64,000 nt of DNA, from contig JADJXE010000001.1 of the NCBI GenBank assembly GCA_016716005.1, forward strand, positions 2,617,001-2,681,000, in the 5' to 3' direction. This DNA comes from Acidimicrobiales bacterium. Lineage in GTDB: Bacteria > Actinomycetota > Acidimicrobiia > Acidimicrobiales > JADJXE01. The translations under genes and the position numbers were made by a program. Shown piece after piece: positions 24,916 to 33,221 of this stretch (positions within the stretch are counted from its first letter, which is position 1; every line of letters begins with the position of its first letter). The notes below the pieces were generated by a model that did not search any database, was not told the origin of the DNA, and worked only from the letters and a program-made list of their open reading frames with translations.

Positions 24916-26307
24916 GTGATCGACGAGTCGGTGCTGCAGCGGGCCCTGGGCGCGGCGCTGCGCACGGGGGGCGACTTCGCCGAGGTCTTCGTCGAGGATC
25001 GCCGTGGCACCTCGGCGTACCTCGACGACGGGAAGGTCGAGGAGGTCACGTCGTCGCGCAGCCGGGGCGCCGGCATCCGCGTCGTGGTGGGTGAGACCAC
25101 CGGGTTCGCCCACACCGCCGACCTCGGCGAGGCCGGCCTGCTCGCGGCGGCGGAGGCGGCCGCAGCCGTGGCCCGGCAGGGTGGGGGTGGTACCCGGGCC
25201 GTTGCCCTGTCCGCTCGCGCGGTGGCACCGGAGGGCTCGGTGGCGATCCCGCCGGCCGGCGTGGCCAAGGCGCGCAAGGTCGAGCTCCTCAAGCGGGCCG
25301 ACGAGGCGGCCCGCGCCGAGGGAGGGGCGATCCGGCAGGTGGCCGCGTCCTACGGCGACAGCTGGCGGTCGATCCTCGTGGCGAACAGCGAGGGGCTCCT
25401 CGCCGGCGACCAGCAGGTGAAGACCCTCTTCCGGGTGTCGTGCGTGGCGACCGGCGACACCGGCATGCAGACCGGTCACGAGTCGGTCGGGCACACCGTG
25501 GGCTTCGAGCTGTTCGAGCGCTACCACGTCGACGACCTGGCCCGCCGGGCGGCCCGCCGGGCGCTCACCAAGCTCACGGCCCGGCCGGCACCGTCGGGCA
25601 CGATGCCGGTGGTGCTGCGCAGCGGCGGCGGCGGCGTGCTGTTCCACGAGGCGTGCGGGCACGGTCTCGAGGCCGACCTGGTGGCCAAGAGCGCGTCGGT
25701 GTTCCGGGGCCGCGTCGGCGAGCTCGTCGCCAGCCCGCTCGTGACGCTGGTCGACGACGGCACCATGTCCGGCGAGTGGGGTGCCATCTCCATCGACGAC
25801 GAGGGCCACCCCGCACAGCGCAACGTGCTGATCCGGGACGGGGTCCTCACCGACTTCATGTGGGACCGCCTGCGGGCCCGCCAGGAGGGGCGAGCCGGCT
25901 CCGGCAACGGTCGCCGCCAGAGCTACCAGCACCTGCCGATGGTGCGGATGACGAACACCTACGTGCTGGACGGCGCCGACGACCCCGACGAGATCGTCCG
26001 GCAGACCGACCGCGGGGTCTACGTCGCCCAGCTCGGCGGCGGCCAGGTGAACACCGCGTCGGGCGACTTCGTGTTCGGCATGACCGAGGCCTACCTCATC
26101 GAGGACGGGGTCCTGACCGAGCCCCTTCGGGAGGGCAACCTGATCGGCAACGGGCCCGAGGTGCTGCGCAACATCGACGCCATCGGCGACGACTTCGCCA
26201 TGGGCTCGCCGGGCACGTGCGGCAAGGACGGCCAGGGGGTGCCGGTCGGCGACGGCCAGCCCACGCTGCGCGTGACCGCCCTGACCGTCGGCGGTACCGC
26301 GGGATGA
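24916..26307 (+). CDS. tldD: TldD metalloprotease subunit
   Basis: A 463-residue member of the TldD family. The zinc motif HEACGHGLEADLV gives HExxxH with His244, Glu245 and His249, close to the family's usual place. Other marks are RGAGIRVVVGETTGFAHTAD near residue 56 and the C-terminal LGGGQVNTASGDFVFG. TldD pairs with TldE (next gene) as a protease that degrades unfolded peptides, and in E. coli it matures microcin B17 and degrades CcdA. GTG 24916 is the best start; the upstream ribosome site is poor. No peptide precursor gene is obvious nearby. Confidence 0.92.
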   Translation: MIDESVLQRALGAALRTGGDFAEVFVEDRRGTSAYLDDGKVEEVTSSRSRGAGIRVVVGETTGFAHTADLGEAGLLAAAEAAAAVARQGGGGTRAVALSARAVAPEGSVAIPPAGVAKARKVELLKRADEAARAEGGAIRQVAASYGDSWRSILVANSEGLLAGDQQVKTLFRVSCVATGDTGMQTGHESVGHTVGFELFERYHVDDLARRAARRALTKLTARPAPSGTMPVVLRSGGGGVLFHEACGHGLEADLVAKSASVFRGRVGELVASPLVTLVDDGTMSGEWGAISIDDEGHPAQRNVLIRDGVLTDFMWDRLRARQEGRAGSGNGRRQSYQHLPMVRMTNTYVLDGADDPDEIVRQTDRGVYVAQLGGGQVNTASGDFVFGMTEAYLIEDGVLTEPLREGNLIGNGPEVLRNIDAIGDDFAMGSPGTCGKDGQGVPVGDGQPTLRVTALTVGGTAG

Positions 26308-26338
26308 GCCCCGACCCCGGCCCCGACGGCGGGTCGCG

Positions 26339-27679
26339 GTGAGCGAGCTGCTCGGGCTGGCCGAGCGCATCGCCGGCCAGGCGCTGCCCGGCGAGCAGCT
26401 GGAGGCCTACGTGGCACGCGGCCGATCCACGTCGGTGCGGGCCTACCGCGGCGAGGTGGAGGCGCTCACGCAGGCCGAGTCGGCCGGTGTCGGCGTGCGC
26501 GTCGTCGTCGACGGTCGGCAGGGGTTCGCCAGCGCCGGCACCCTCGACGAGGGCGTGATCGCCGACACCCTCGCAGAGGCGCGCGACAACGCTCGTTTCG
26601 GTGAGCCCGACCCCTGGTACGGCCTCGCCGAGCCCGACGGCGTCGCGCCCCCGTCGCTCGAGCTCTACCGACCGTCGGTGGCCGCGATCCCCACCGCTCG
26701 CAAGGTCGAGCTGGCGATCGAGCTCGAGCGCCTGGTCACCGCGGGCGACCCCCGCATCATCGGGGTGCGCACCGCGAGCTACGGCGACGGTGCGGGCGAG
26801 GCGGCCGTGGCCACCAGCACCGGCATCGCAGTGGCCTCACGGGCCACCAGCTGCTGGCTGTCGGCGTCGGCGCTGGCCGCCGACGGCGGCGAGACCCAGA
26901 CGGGCCACGGGGTCGACGTGGGCCGCGACCTCGACAGCCTCGACCTCGAGGCCACGGCGGCCGAGGCGGTCTCTCGGGCCACCCGCATGCTCGGGGCGAG
27001 GAAGGCGCCGTCGCAGCGGCTCACGGTGGTGCTCGAGCCGCGGGTCACGGCCGCGTTCCTCGGCATCATCGGGGGGATGCTGTCGGGCGAGCGGGTGCTG
27101 AAGGGCCGCTCACCGTTCGCCGACCGGTTGGGCGAGGAGATCGCGTCGCCGCTGCTGACGCTCGTCGACGACGCCACCGATCCGCGCTCGCTCGGCGCCG
27201 ACACGCACGACGGCGAGGGTCTGGCCACGCGGCGCATCCCGCTCATCGGCTCGGGGGTGCTCCGGTCGTTCCTCCACGACACGTACACAGCCCGTCGGGC
27301 CGGTGCCGTGTCCACCGCGTCGGCCGTCCGCGGTTACGCCTCGACGCCGGCGGTGGGTGCCCATGCACTCCAGATCGAGCCGGGCACCCGCTCGGCCGCC
27401 GAGGTGCTGGCCGAGGCCGGCGACGGTCTGCTGGTGCAGTCGGTGAGCGGGCTCCACTCGGGGGTGAACCCGGTGAGCGGCGACTTCTCGGTCGGGGTGG
27501 AGGGTCTGCGGATCCGCGGCGGGGAGCTGGCCGAACCGGTGCGCGAGGTCACGATCGCCTCGGCCCTCCAGCGCATGCTCCGTGACGTCGTGGCCGTGGG
27601 CGCCGACCTCGAGTGGGAGCACGACGGCACCGCCGGTGTGAGCCTGGCGCTGCGCGACGTCTCGCTCAGCGGCTCCTGA
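26339..27679 (+). CDS. tldE: TldE/PmbA family partner of TldD
   Basis: A 446-residue protein with the same fold as TldD but without the HExxxH motif, as expected for TldE (PmbA). Marks include SAGVGVRVVVDGRQGFASAG (near residue 50), GGETQTGHGVDVGRDL and VSGLHSGVNPVSGDFSVGVE near the end. It begins 31 bases after tldD on the same strand, so the pair forms an operon and the products should assemble into the TldD-TldE heterodimer. Start GTG 26339. Confidence 0.92.
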   Translation: MSELLGLAERIAGQALPGEQLEAYVARGRSTSVRAYRGEVEALTQAESAGVGVRVVVDGRQGFASAGTLDEGVIADTLAEARDNARFGEPDPWYGLAEPDGVAPPSLELYRPSVAAIPTARKVELAIELERLVTAGDPRIIGVRTASYGDGAGEAAVATSTGIAVASRATSCWLSASALAADGGETQTGHGVDVGRDLDSLDLEATAAEAVSRATRMLGARKAPSQRLTVVLEPRVTAAFLGIIGGMLSGERVLKGRSPFADRLGEEIASPLLTLVDDATDPRSLGADTHDGEGLATRRIPLIGSGVLRSFLHDTYTARRAGAVSTASAVRGYASTPAVGAHALQIEPGTRSAAEVLAEAGDGLLVQSVSGLHSGVNPVSGDFSVGVEGLRIRGGELAEPVREVTIASALQRMLRDVVAVGADLEWEHDGTAGVSLALRDVSLSGS

Positions 27680-27685
27680 GGCTCC

Positions 27686-27691
27686 TACCCT
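27686..27691 (+). promoter_or_regulatory. -10 element (TACCCT) before the PHP gene
   Basis: TACCCT lies 8 bases before the GTG at 27700, in the short gap after tldE, so the PHP gene may have its own leaderless transcript. Confidence 0.35.
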
Positions 27692-27699
27692 CTGCCCTC

Positions 27700-28413
27700 G
27701 TGCCCACACCCGCCCCCGACGCCGTGGAGCGCCATCCGCACCTGGCGGCGCCGCTGCGGCCCGGGTGGGTCCGGGTGGATCTCCACAGCCACACCATGTG
27801 GTCGGGCGACGCCACCACGACCCCCGACGAGCTCGAGGAGGCGGTGCGGGCCGCAGGGATCGACGTGCTGTGCATCACCGACCACACCACCATCAACGGC
27901 GCCCTCGAGCTGTCCGACCGGCTGCCGTGCCGGGTGATCGTGGGCGAGGAGCTCCGAACCCACGCGGGCGAGATCATCGGGCTGTTCCTCAGTCAACGCC
28001 TGCCGTACGGCCTCGCTCCCCGGGAGGCCGCCCGGCGCATCCGCGACCAGGGCGGCATCGTCTACGTTCCCCACCCCTTCGACCCCCTGCGCGCCAACCT
28101 CCGCGAGCCCGAGCTCGTCGACCTGGCAGAGCACGGCCTGCTCGACGCGGTCGAGGTGCGCAACGCCAAGACGTCGCTCGAGCACCTGAACCAGCAGGCC
28201 GCCACCTTCGCCGCGACGTACGGGCTGGCCGCCGGGGCCGGCAGCGACGCCCACGTGCCCGAGGCCATCGGCTCGGCCTACACGGAGATGCCCGACTTCG
28301 ACGGGCCCGAGTCGTTCCTCGCGTCGCTGCGCGACGCCGTCGTGGTGGGCCACCACTTCGACCGGCCGCGCCAGTGGCGCCCCCGGATCGTGCCGTCCAC
28401 GCGGGCCACCTGA
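27700..28413 (+). CDS. PHP-domain metal-dependent phosphoesterase
   Basis: A 237-residue PHP protein. Metal ligands are visible in order: DLHSHTMWSGDATTTP (near residue 27), ITDHTTINGA (near 64), VGEEL (near 85), PHPFDPLR (near 125) and GSDAHVPEAIG (near 183). This layout matches the small TrpH-like phosphoesterases that act on nucleotides such as 3',5'-bisphosphates. GTG 27700 is the chosen start. uppP follows after 10 bases. Confidence 0.86.
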   Translation: MPTPAPDAVERHPHLAAPLRPGWVRVDLHSHTMWSGDATTTPDELEEAVRAAGIDVLCITDHTTINGALELSDRLPCRVIVGEELRTHAGEIIGLFLSQRLPYGLAPREAARRIRDQGGIVYVPHPFDPLRANLREPELVDLAEHGLLDAVEVRNAKTSLEHLNQQAATFAATYGLAAGAGSDAHVPEAIGSAYTEMPDFDGPESFLASLRDAVVVGHHFDRPRQWRPRIVPSTRAT

Positions 28414-28423
28414 CGGGGTCGAC

Positions 28424-29254
28424 GTGCCGATCGTCCACGCCATCGTGCTGGGTGCCGTCCAGGGGCTCACCGAGTTCCTGCCCATCTCCTCCAGCGGTCA
28501 CCTCGTCCTCGTCCCCTGGGTCATGGGGTGGGACGACTTCCGCGGCGACGACGGGCTGGCCAAGACCTTCGACGTGGCCCTGCACCTGGGCACGCTCGTC
28601 GGGGTGGTGGCCTACTTCTGGCGCGACCTGCTCGGCTACGCGCGCCACGGGCTGGCGTCGCTGGTCGCACGCCGCTTCGTGAGCCCCGAGGGCCGCACGG
28701 CGTGGCTGCTGCTGCTGTCGGCCGTCCCGGCAGCCATCACCGGGGCCACGCTCCAGGGGTTCATCGAGGGCGAGCTGGGCGCCCCCTGGCTGATCGGCGT
28801 CAACCTCATCCTGTTCGGCCTGCTGCTGGGCTGGGCCGACCGGCTGCACGGGAACCGACCGGCCGGGAGGTTCGGCCTGCGCGACTCGCTCCTGATGGGC
28901 ACCGGTCAGGCGCTCGCCCTGTCGCCCGGGGTGTCGCGCTCGGGCGTGACCATGACGGTCGGCCGCTGGATCGGCTTCGACCGGGCGTCGGCGGCCCGCT
29001 TGAGCTTCCTCATGAGCATCCCGGTGACGACCGGTGCCCTGCTCTACAAGGGCCTCGACGCGCTGCAGACCGGCATCCCCGACGACCTCCGGGGCGCCTT
29101 CGTGGCCGGCGTCGTCGCCTCGGCCGTCTTCGGCTGGGTCGCGGTGTGGGCCACGCTCACGTGGTTGCGCACCCGGACCTTCACCCCCTTCGTGGCCTAC
29201 CGGCTTGTCGCCGGCGGCGCAGTGCTGCTGGTGGCGGCGGCAGGCTGGCGCTGA
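28424..29254 (+). CDS. uppP: undecaprenyl-diphosphatase UppP (BacA)
   Basis: A 276-residue polytopic membrane enzyme that recycles undecaprenyl pyrophosphate to the monophosphate carrier used for peptidoglycan and wall polymers. The family motifs are clear: VQGLTEFLPISSSGHLVL (near residue 13, with the catalytic Glu) and the second box ALSPGVSRSGVTMTVGR near residue 166. Length is standard. Loss of this activity causes bacitracin sensitivity in model bacteria. It follows the PHP gene closely and faces the SAF gene tail to tail with no spacer. Confidence 0.95.
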   Translation: MPIVHAIVLGAVQGLTEFLPISSSGHLVLVPWVMGWDDFRGDDGLAKTFDVALHLGTLVGVVAYFWRDLLGYARHGLASLVARRFVSPEGRTAWLLLLSAVPAAITGATLQGFIEGELGAPWLIGVNLILFGLLLGWADRLHGNRPAGRFGLRDSLLMGTGQALALSPGVSRSGVTMTVGRWIGFDRASAARLSFLMSIPVTTGALLYKGLDALQTGIPDDLRGAFVAGVVASAVFGWVAVWATLTWLRTRTFTPFVAYRLVAGGAVLLVAAAGWR

Positions 29255-29914
29255 TCACCCGGGCCCGCCGCCCCTGAGGGCCAGGGTCACGACCCCGGCG
29301 GCCAGGGCGAAGGCCACGCGCGGCGCGTCGGCCGCGTCCACCGCCAGCGTGACCGACCCCTCCCTGGTGTCGAGGACCGTGGCGCCGGACGCCACCGTCA
29401 CCGTCGGGTCGCCCTCGCCGGCGGCGGTGGGGTCGAAGGTGGCCAGCACGTCGACCACGTCGCCGGGACCGAGGCGCAGGCCCGGTGCGTCGACCGGGAC
29501 GGCCAGGCCGAGCTGGTCGGCCGGCAGCTGGGCGGCCAGGGGGCCCACCCCGTCGGGGGCCAGCCGCCCGGGCACGAGCACCTCCCCGGGCGCCACCGGG
29601 TCGCGGAGCCGCCGGCCGAGCGGCGCCTCGGCGAGGGCGCCGTCGGGCACGAAGGCGACGGGCACGTCGCGCCGGGTGACGTCGCCGGGGCCCACCCGGT
29701 GGCCGGCCGGGAGGGCGGCCGCGGCGACCACCACGGTGCGGGTGGTGCCGTAGCGATCGAGCGTGGCACCGGCTCGCGCGGTGAGCCCGCCGACGACCGC
29801 GGCGGTGAGACCGGCGAGGGTGAGGGTGACGCCCCAGGCCAGCAGCGGCCGGCGGCGGAGCGACGTGAGGAGCAGGCGAGGGGACGGTGCGGGGGTGACC
29901 CTGGCTGCGGGCAT
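29255..29914 (-). CDS. SAF-domain membrane-anchored protein (CpaB/FlgA-like)
   Basis: A 219-residue protein: an N-terminal Arg/Pro stretch, one membrane helix (LAWGVTLTLAGLTAAVVGGL, about residues 25-45) and an extracytoplasmic SAF domain. The SAF part starts with VVVAAAALPAGHRVGPGDVTRRDVP. Proteins of this type sit beside fmdB in many actinobacteria; relatives act in pilus assembly (CpaB) or flagellar P-ring assembly (FlgA), but no pilus genes are nearby. ATG 29914 has GGAGGT 6 bases upstream. It is 70 bases behind fmdB, separated by a hairpin. Confidence 0.78.
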   Translation of the reverse strand: MPAARVTPAPSPRLLLTSLRRRPLLAWGVTLTLAGLTAAVVGGLTARAGATLDRYGTTRTVVVAAAALPAGHRVGPGDVTRRDVPVAFVPDGALAEAPLGRRLRDPVAPGEVLVPGRLAPDGVGPLAAQLPADQLGLAVPVDAPGLRLGPGDVVDVLATFDPTAAGEGDPTVTVASGATVLDTREGSVTLAVDAADAPRVAFALAAGVVTLALRGGGPG

Positions 29915-29957
29915 GGCGCGACCTCCGGGCGGGATGCACGGGGAGGGGAAGCCGAGG

Positions 29958-29980
29958 GGCCCCGGGCGGTCCCCGGGGCC
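29958..29980 (-). terminator. GC-rich hairpin between fmdB and the SAF gene
   Basis: GGCCCCGGG (29958-29966) and CCCGGGGCC (29972-29980) form a perfect 9-bp stem with a 5-base loop, just after the fmdB stop. No U-tract; it may attenuate or terminate fmdB transcription. Confidence 0.45.
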
Positions 29981-29984
29981 GCGG

Positions 29985-30341
29985 TCAGGCCGCGGAGGTG
30001 GTCGACGGCGCGGGGGTGCTCGACGGCGCGGGGGTGGTCGACGGCGCGGGGGTGCTCGACGCACCCGACGACGAGTCGGTGGAGGGCGAACCCGACGCGG
30101 CGTCGCTCGACGAGGGGCTGGTCGAGGAGGGGCTGGTCGACGAGGGCGTGGTGGAGGAGCTCTTCGATCGGCTGTCGGTCTTGTAGAAGCCGCTGCCCTT
30201 GAAGCTGATGCCGATGTTGCCGAACACCTTGCGCAGGTCGCCACCGCAGGCCGGGCACTCGGTGAGGGCGTCGTCGGTGAAGCGCTGGACGACCTCGAGC
30301 GACTGGCCGCAGTCGCGGCAGCGGTACTCGTACGTGGGCAT
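29985..30341 (-). CDS. fmdB: FmdB-family zinc-ribbon protein with Ser/Thr/Pro-rich tail
   Basis: A 118-residue protein. Residues 1-55 are the FmdB/CxxC_CXXC_SSSS zinc ribbon (MPTYEYRCRDCGQSLEVVQ, then CPACGG) with the usual KVFGNIGISFKGSGFYKTD that follows it. The remaining 60 residues are low complexity: Ser/Thr first, then PAPSTT repeats. ATG 30341 has GGAGGT upstream. Family members are called regulatory proteins but the role is unclear. Its place upstream of a SAF gene and next to galU is conserved in actinobacteria. Confidence 0.86.
   Translation of the reverse strand: MPTYEYRCRDCGQSLEVVQRFTDDALTECPACGGDLRKVFGNIGISFKGSGFYKTDSRSKSSSTTPSSTSPSSTSPSSSDAASGSPSTDSSSGASSTPAPSTTPAPSSTPAPSTTSAA
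30004..30057. repeat. 18-bp tandem repeat, three copies, in the fmdB tail
   Basis: GACGGCGCGGGGGTGCTC-like units at 30004, 30022 and 30040, differing at one base. They encode the STPAPS/TTPAPS hexapeptides of the FmdB tail. Confidence 0.85.
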
Positions 30342-30442
30342 CGGGACCTCCGGGACGGGCTCGCACTCGACCCAGCCGGGCGTGAAGTGTATCGGTCGCA
30401 CCGTCGAGCGCCAGCCGCCGGCGCGTGCCAACATGCCGCTGC

Positions 30443-31360
30443 ATGACCCACAAGGTGCGCAAGGCGGTCATCCCCGCGGCCGGCCTCGGCACGCGGTTCC
30501 TGCCCGCGACCAAGGCCCAGCCCAAGGAGATGCTCCCGGTCGTCGACAAGCCGGGCATCCAGTACGTGGTCGAGGAGGCGGTCCGGGCGGGGATCCGTGA
30601 CATCCTCGTCATCACCGGCCGGGGCAAGCGCAGCCTCGAGGACCACTTCGACCGCTCCTTCGAGCTCGAGTACTACCTGGAGGCCGCCGGCAAGCACGAG
30701 CTGCTGGCCGAGATGCGCGCCATCGCCGACATGGCCGACCTGCACTACGTGCGCCAGGGGGAGCCCCGGGGTCTCGGCCACGCGGTGAGCGTCGCCCGCG
30801 AGCACGTGGGCGACGAGCCCTTCGTGGTGCTGCTGGGCGACGACCTGATGAGCGAGCGCTCCCGCACCCTCGAGGAGATGCTCTCGGTGTACGAGCGCTA
30901 CGGCCGGTCGGTCGTGGCGGTGAAGCGGGTGCCGGCCGGCGAGATCTCCTCGTACGGCTGCGTCCGGCCGGAGCCGGTGAGCGAGCACCTGGTGCGGGTG
31001 CTCGACATCGTGGAGAAGCCCGCCGTGGCCGACGCGCCGTCCGACCTGGCGGTGATGGGCCGCTACGTGTTCACGCCGGAGATCTTCGACGCGCTCGAGA
31101 AGGTCCAGCCGGGCGTGGCCGGCGAGATCCAGCTCACCGACGCCATCGGCCTGCTGCTGGCGGAGCAGACGGTGTACGGCTACGTGTTCGAGACCGGCCG
31201 GTACGACATCGGCAAGAAGCTGGACTACCTGCGCGCCACCGTCGAGCTGGCCCTCGAGCGTGACGATCTCGGGCCCGACTTCCGCCGCTTCCTCCGCAGC
31301 GTGTGCGAGCGGGAGCGCCTCGACGCCGGCGAGGGTGGGACCTCGCCGCTGGCCGAGTAG
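30443..31360 (+). CDS. galU: UTP-glucose-1-phosphate uridylyltransferase
   Basis: Makes UDP-glucose from UTP and glucose 1-phosphate, the sugar donor for wall polymers and trehalose. The 305-residue protein shows IPAAGLGTRFLPATKAQPKE (near residue 10), VVDKPGIQYVVEEA, LLGDDLM (near 129) and the late VAGEIQLTDAIG. ATG 30443 gives the normal N-terminus; CAACAT 8 bases upstream may be a weak -10 for a leaderless mRNA. In actinobacteria galU typically heads the block that includes moeA/glp and the GLPR/SepX gene, both found here within 8 kb. Confidence 0.96.
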   Translation: MTHKVRKAVIPAAGLGTRFLPATKAQPKEMLPVVDKPGIQYVVEEAVRAGIRDILVITGRGKRSLEDHFDRSFELEYYLEAAGKHELLAEMRAIADMADLHYVRQGEPRGLGHAVSVAREHVGDEPFVVLLGDDLMSERSRTLEEMLSVYERYGRSVVAVKRVPAGEISSYGCVRPEPVSEHLVRVLDIVEKPAVADAPSDLAVMGRYVFTPEIFDALEKVQPGVAGEIQLTDAIGLLLAEQTVYGYVFETGRYDIGKKLDYLRATVELALERDDLGPDFRRFLRSVCERERLDAGEGGTSPLAE

Positions 31361-31366
31361 GGCGGA

Positions 31367-31933
31367 TCAGCCGGCGGGGTCGGCCAGGCGCCGGGACACC
31401 CCACCCTCGTCCAGGACCAGGCCGTCGTCGTCCACGTCGACGTCCACCGCCCATCCCGTGGCGAGGTTCTGGTGCCGCCACCGTGACGGCGCCAGCCGGG
31501 TGAGGCGCCGTCGCCCGGGCGAGGCCTCCAGGGCGACGGCGTCGACGTGCACGACGGCCAGCTCCGCGTGGTCGCCCACCCCGAGGTCGAGCCGGCGGGC
31601 CAGCGGTGTCTCGGTGAACGGGGTGCAGGTGAGGTCGACGTCGAGGCAGCCGGCCAGATCGGGGCGGTCGGCGCCGTGCACGTGCCGCCACGACCCCTCG
31701 CCGTCGTGCGCCAGCCACAGGTCGGGCTGGTCGCCGTCGTCGGAGGTGAACACCAGGAGGTGGCGAACCCGCCAGCCGCGGTCGAGGCGCATCGCCCAGT
31801 GCACCAGCGTGGTCGCCGGGTCGTCGGTGGGGGTGATCCGGCCGTCGGCGGTGATGCCGGCCCCCTCGTCCCGGAGGGTGAGGGTCTCGACCGTGGTCCC
31901 GCCCCAGCCGCTCCACCGCACGACTCGATGCAC
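31367..31933 (-). CDS. putative glycolipid-binding domain protein (PF06475-like)
   Basis: A 188-residue protein whose strands match the putative glycolipid-binding family: VRWSGWGGTTVETLTL start, DRGWRVRHLLVF, WLAHDGEGSWRHV, LAGCLDVDLTCTPFTETPLARRL and the closing DDDGLVLDEGGVSRRL. Family members form a beta-barrel seen in a Pseudomonas protein; ligand and role are not firmly known. GTG 31933 is probably leaderless (CACACT 6 bases upstream). It ends 6 bases from the galU stop and diverges from moeA. Confidence 0.82.
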   Translation of the reverse strand: MHRVVRWSGWGGTTVETLTLRDEGAGITADGRITPTDDPATTLVHWAMRLDRGWRVRHLLVFTSDDGDQPDLWLAHDGEGSWRHVHGADRPDLAGCLDVDLTCTPFTETPLARRLDLGVGDHAELAVVHVDAVALEASPGRRRLTRLAPSRWRHQNLATGWAVDVDVDDDGLVLDEGGVSRRLADPAG

Positions 31934-31939
31934 GGCCGC

Positions 31940-31945
31940 AGTGTG
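31940..31945 (-). promoter_or_regulatory. -10 element (CACACT) of the glycolipid-binding gene
   Basis: CACACT, six bases (GCGGCC), GTG start at 31933. Confidence 0.45.
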
Positions 31946-32008
31946 GCTCGGTCGAGCGGCTCGCCCGGCCGGGCCGCACCGGGCGGCCCGCCGGTCGGGG
32001 CGGGCCAG

Positions 32009-32014
32009 TAGGTT
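32009..32014 (+). promoter_or_regulatory. -10 element (TAGGTT) of moeA
   Basis: TAGGTT, six bases (GGCACC), GTG start at 32021. Confidence 0.55.
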
Positions 32015-32020
32015 GGCACC

Positions 32021-33220
32021 GTGCTGCCCCTCGCCTCTGCCCGGGCCCGGGTGCTGGCCGAGTGCCCTCGGCTGCACCCCCTCGCCCTGCCGATCGACGA
32101 GGTGCTCGGCTGCGTCACCTCGGTGCCACTGGTGGCCGAGGAGGCGGTGCCCCCCTTCGACAACACGGCCGTCGACGGGTACGCGGTGCGGGCCGCCGAC
32201 ACCACGGACGCGCCGGTTCGCCTGCGCGACCTGGGCACCCTGGCCGCCGGCGATGTGGCCGAGGTGGCCGTCGGACGCGGCGAGGCGCTGCGGATCATGA
32301 CCGGCGCGCCTCTGCCGGTCGGTGCCGATGCCGTCGTCATGGTCGAGGACACGGAGCCGGCCGGTGACGGCCACGTGCTGGTGCGGTCGTCGGTGGGCCC
32401 CGGAGCCGCGGTGCGCCGGGCGGGCGAGGACGTCCGCCCGGGCGACGTGGTGATCGAGGCCCAGACCGAGCTGGGGCCGGCCCACCTCGGCCTGCTGGCC
32501 AGCCTGGGCTACCGGCGGGTGCCGGTCCATCCCCGGGCCCGGGTGGGCGTGCTCTCCACCGGCGACGAGCTCGTCGACGGCCCCGGGCCGCTCGGCCCCG
32601 GCCAGATCCGCGACTCGAACCGGCGTCTGCTGCTCGCCCTGCTCGCCCAGACCGGCTGCACCCCGGTCGACCTCGGCCTCGTCCCCGACGACGAAGGCGC
32701 CATCACCGCCGCCGTCGGCCGGGGCGTCGCCGAGTGCGATGCGGTGCTCACCAGCGGCGGCGTGAGCATGGGCGACTTCGACCTGGTCAAGGTGCTCCTC
32801 GATCGGCTGGGCCGGATGGAGTGGATGCAGATCGCGATCCGGCCGGCCAAGCCCTTCGCCTTCGGGGTCGTCGCCGGCACGCCTGTGTTCGGCCTTCCGG
32901 GGAACCCGGTGTCGTCCCTGGTGTCGTTCGAGCTCCTGGCCCGCCCGGCGCTCCGCCAGATGATGGGCCACCGCCACCTCGATCGCCCCAGGGTTGCTGC
33001 GGTGGCCGACGACGGGCTCGGCCGCCGCCCCGACGGCAAGACCCACTACGTGCGGGTGCACGTGGCGTGGGGCGACGACGGCCGCTACCACGCTCGGGCC
33101 AGCGGCGCCCAGGGCTCCCACCAGCTGGCCGCCGCGGCCGCCGCCAACGGCCTGGCCGTCGTGCCCGACGGCGACGGGGTGCCCCCCGGCGGGCTGGTCG
33201 GAATTCTCCTATTCGCGTAG
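32021..33220 (+). CDS. moeA: molybdopterin molybdotransferase MoeA / gephyrin-like Glp
   Basis: A 399-residue MoeA that inserts molybdate into adenylated molybdopterin. Key segments: PFDNTAVDGYAVR (near residue 46), RRAGEDVRPGDVV (near 135), LSTGDELV (near 178), LTSGGVSMGDFD (near 244) and GLPGNPVSSLVSFE (near 290). Acidic residues in these segments, which build the active site in E. coli MoeA, look intact. Its place between galU and a GLPR/SepX-like gene matches Glp, the gephyrin-like divisome protein of Corynebacteriales, so a second role in cell division is possible. It probably has a leaderless transcript, and moaA follows after one base. Confidence 0.92.
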   Translation: MLPLASARARVLAECPRLHPLALPIDEVLGCVTSVPLVAEEAVPPFDNTAVDGYAVRAADTTDAPVRLRDLGTLAAGDVAEVAVGRGEALRIMTGAPLPVGADAVVMVEDTEPAGDGHVLVRSSVGPGAAVRRAGEDVRPGDVVIEAQTELGPAHLGLLASLGYRRVPVHPRARVGVLSTGDELVDGPGPLGPGQIRDSNRRLLLALLAQTGCTPVDLGLVPDDEGAITAAVGRGVAECDAVLTSGGVSMGDFDLVKVLLDRLGRMEWMQIAIRPAKPFAFGVVAGTPVFGLPGNPVSSLVSFELLARPALRQMMGHRHLDRPRVAAVADDGLGRRPDGKTHYVRVHVAWGDDGRYHARASGAQGSHQLAAAAAANGLAVVPDGDGVPPGGLVGILLFA

Positions 33221-33221
33221 G

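Noticed and set aside
29998..30060. Tandem repeats considered as a CRISPR or iteron array
   Set aside because: They are in-frame codon repeats of the FmdB tail with no spacers.
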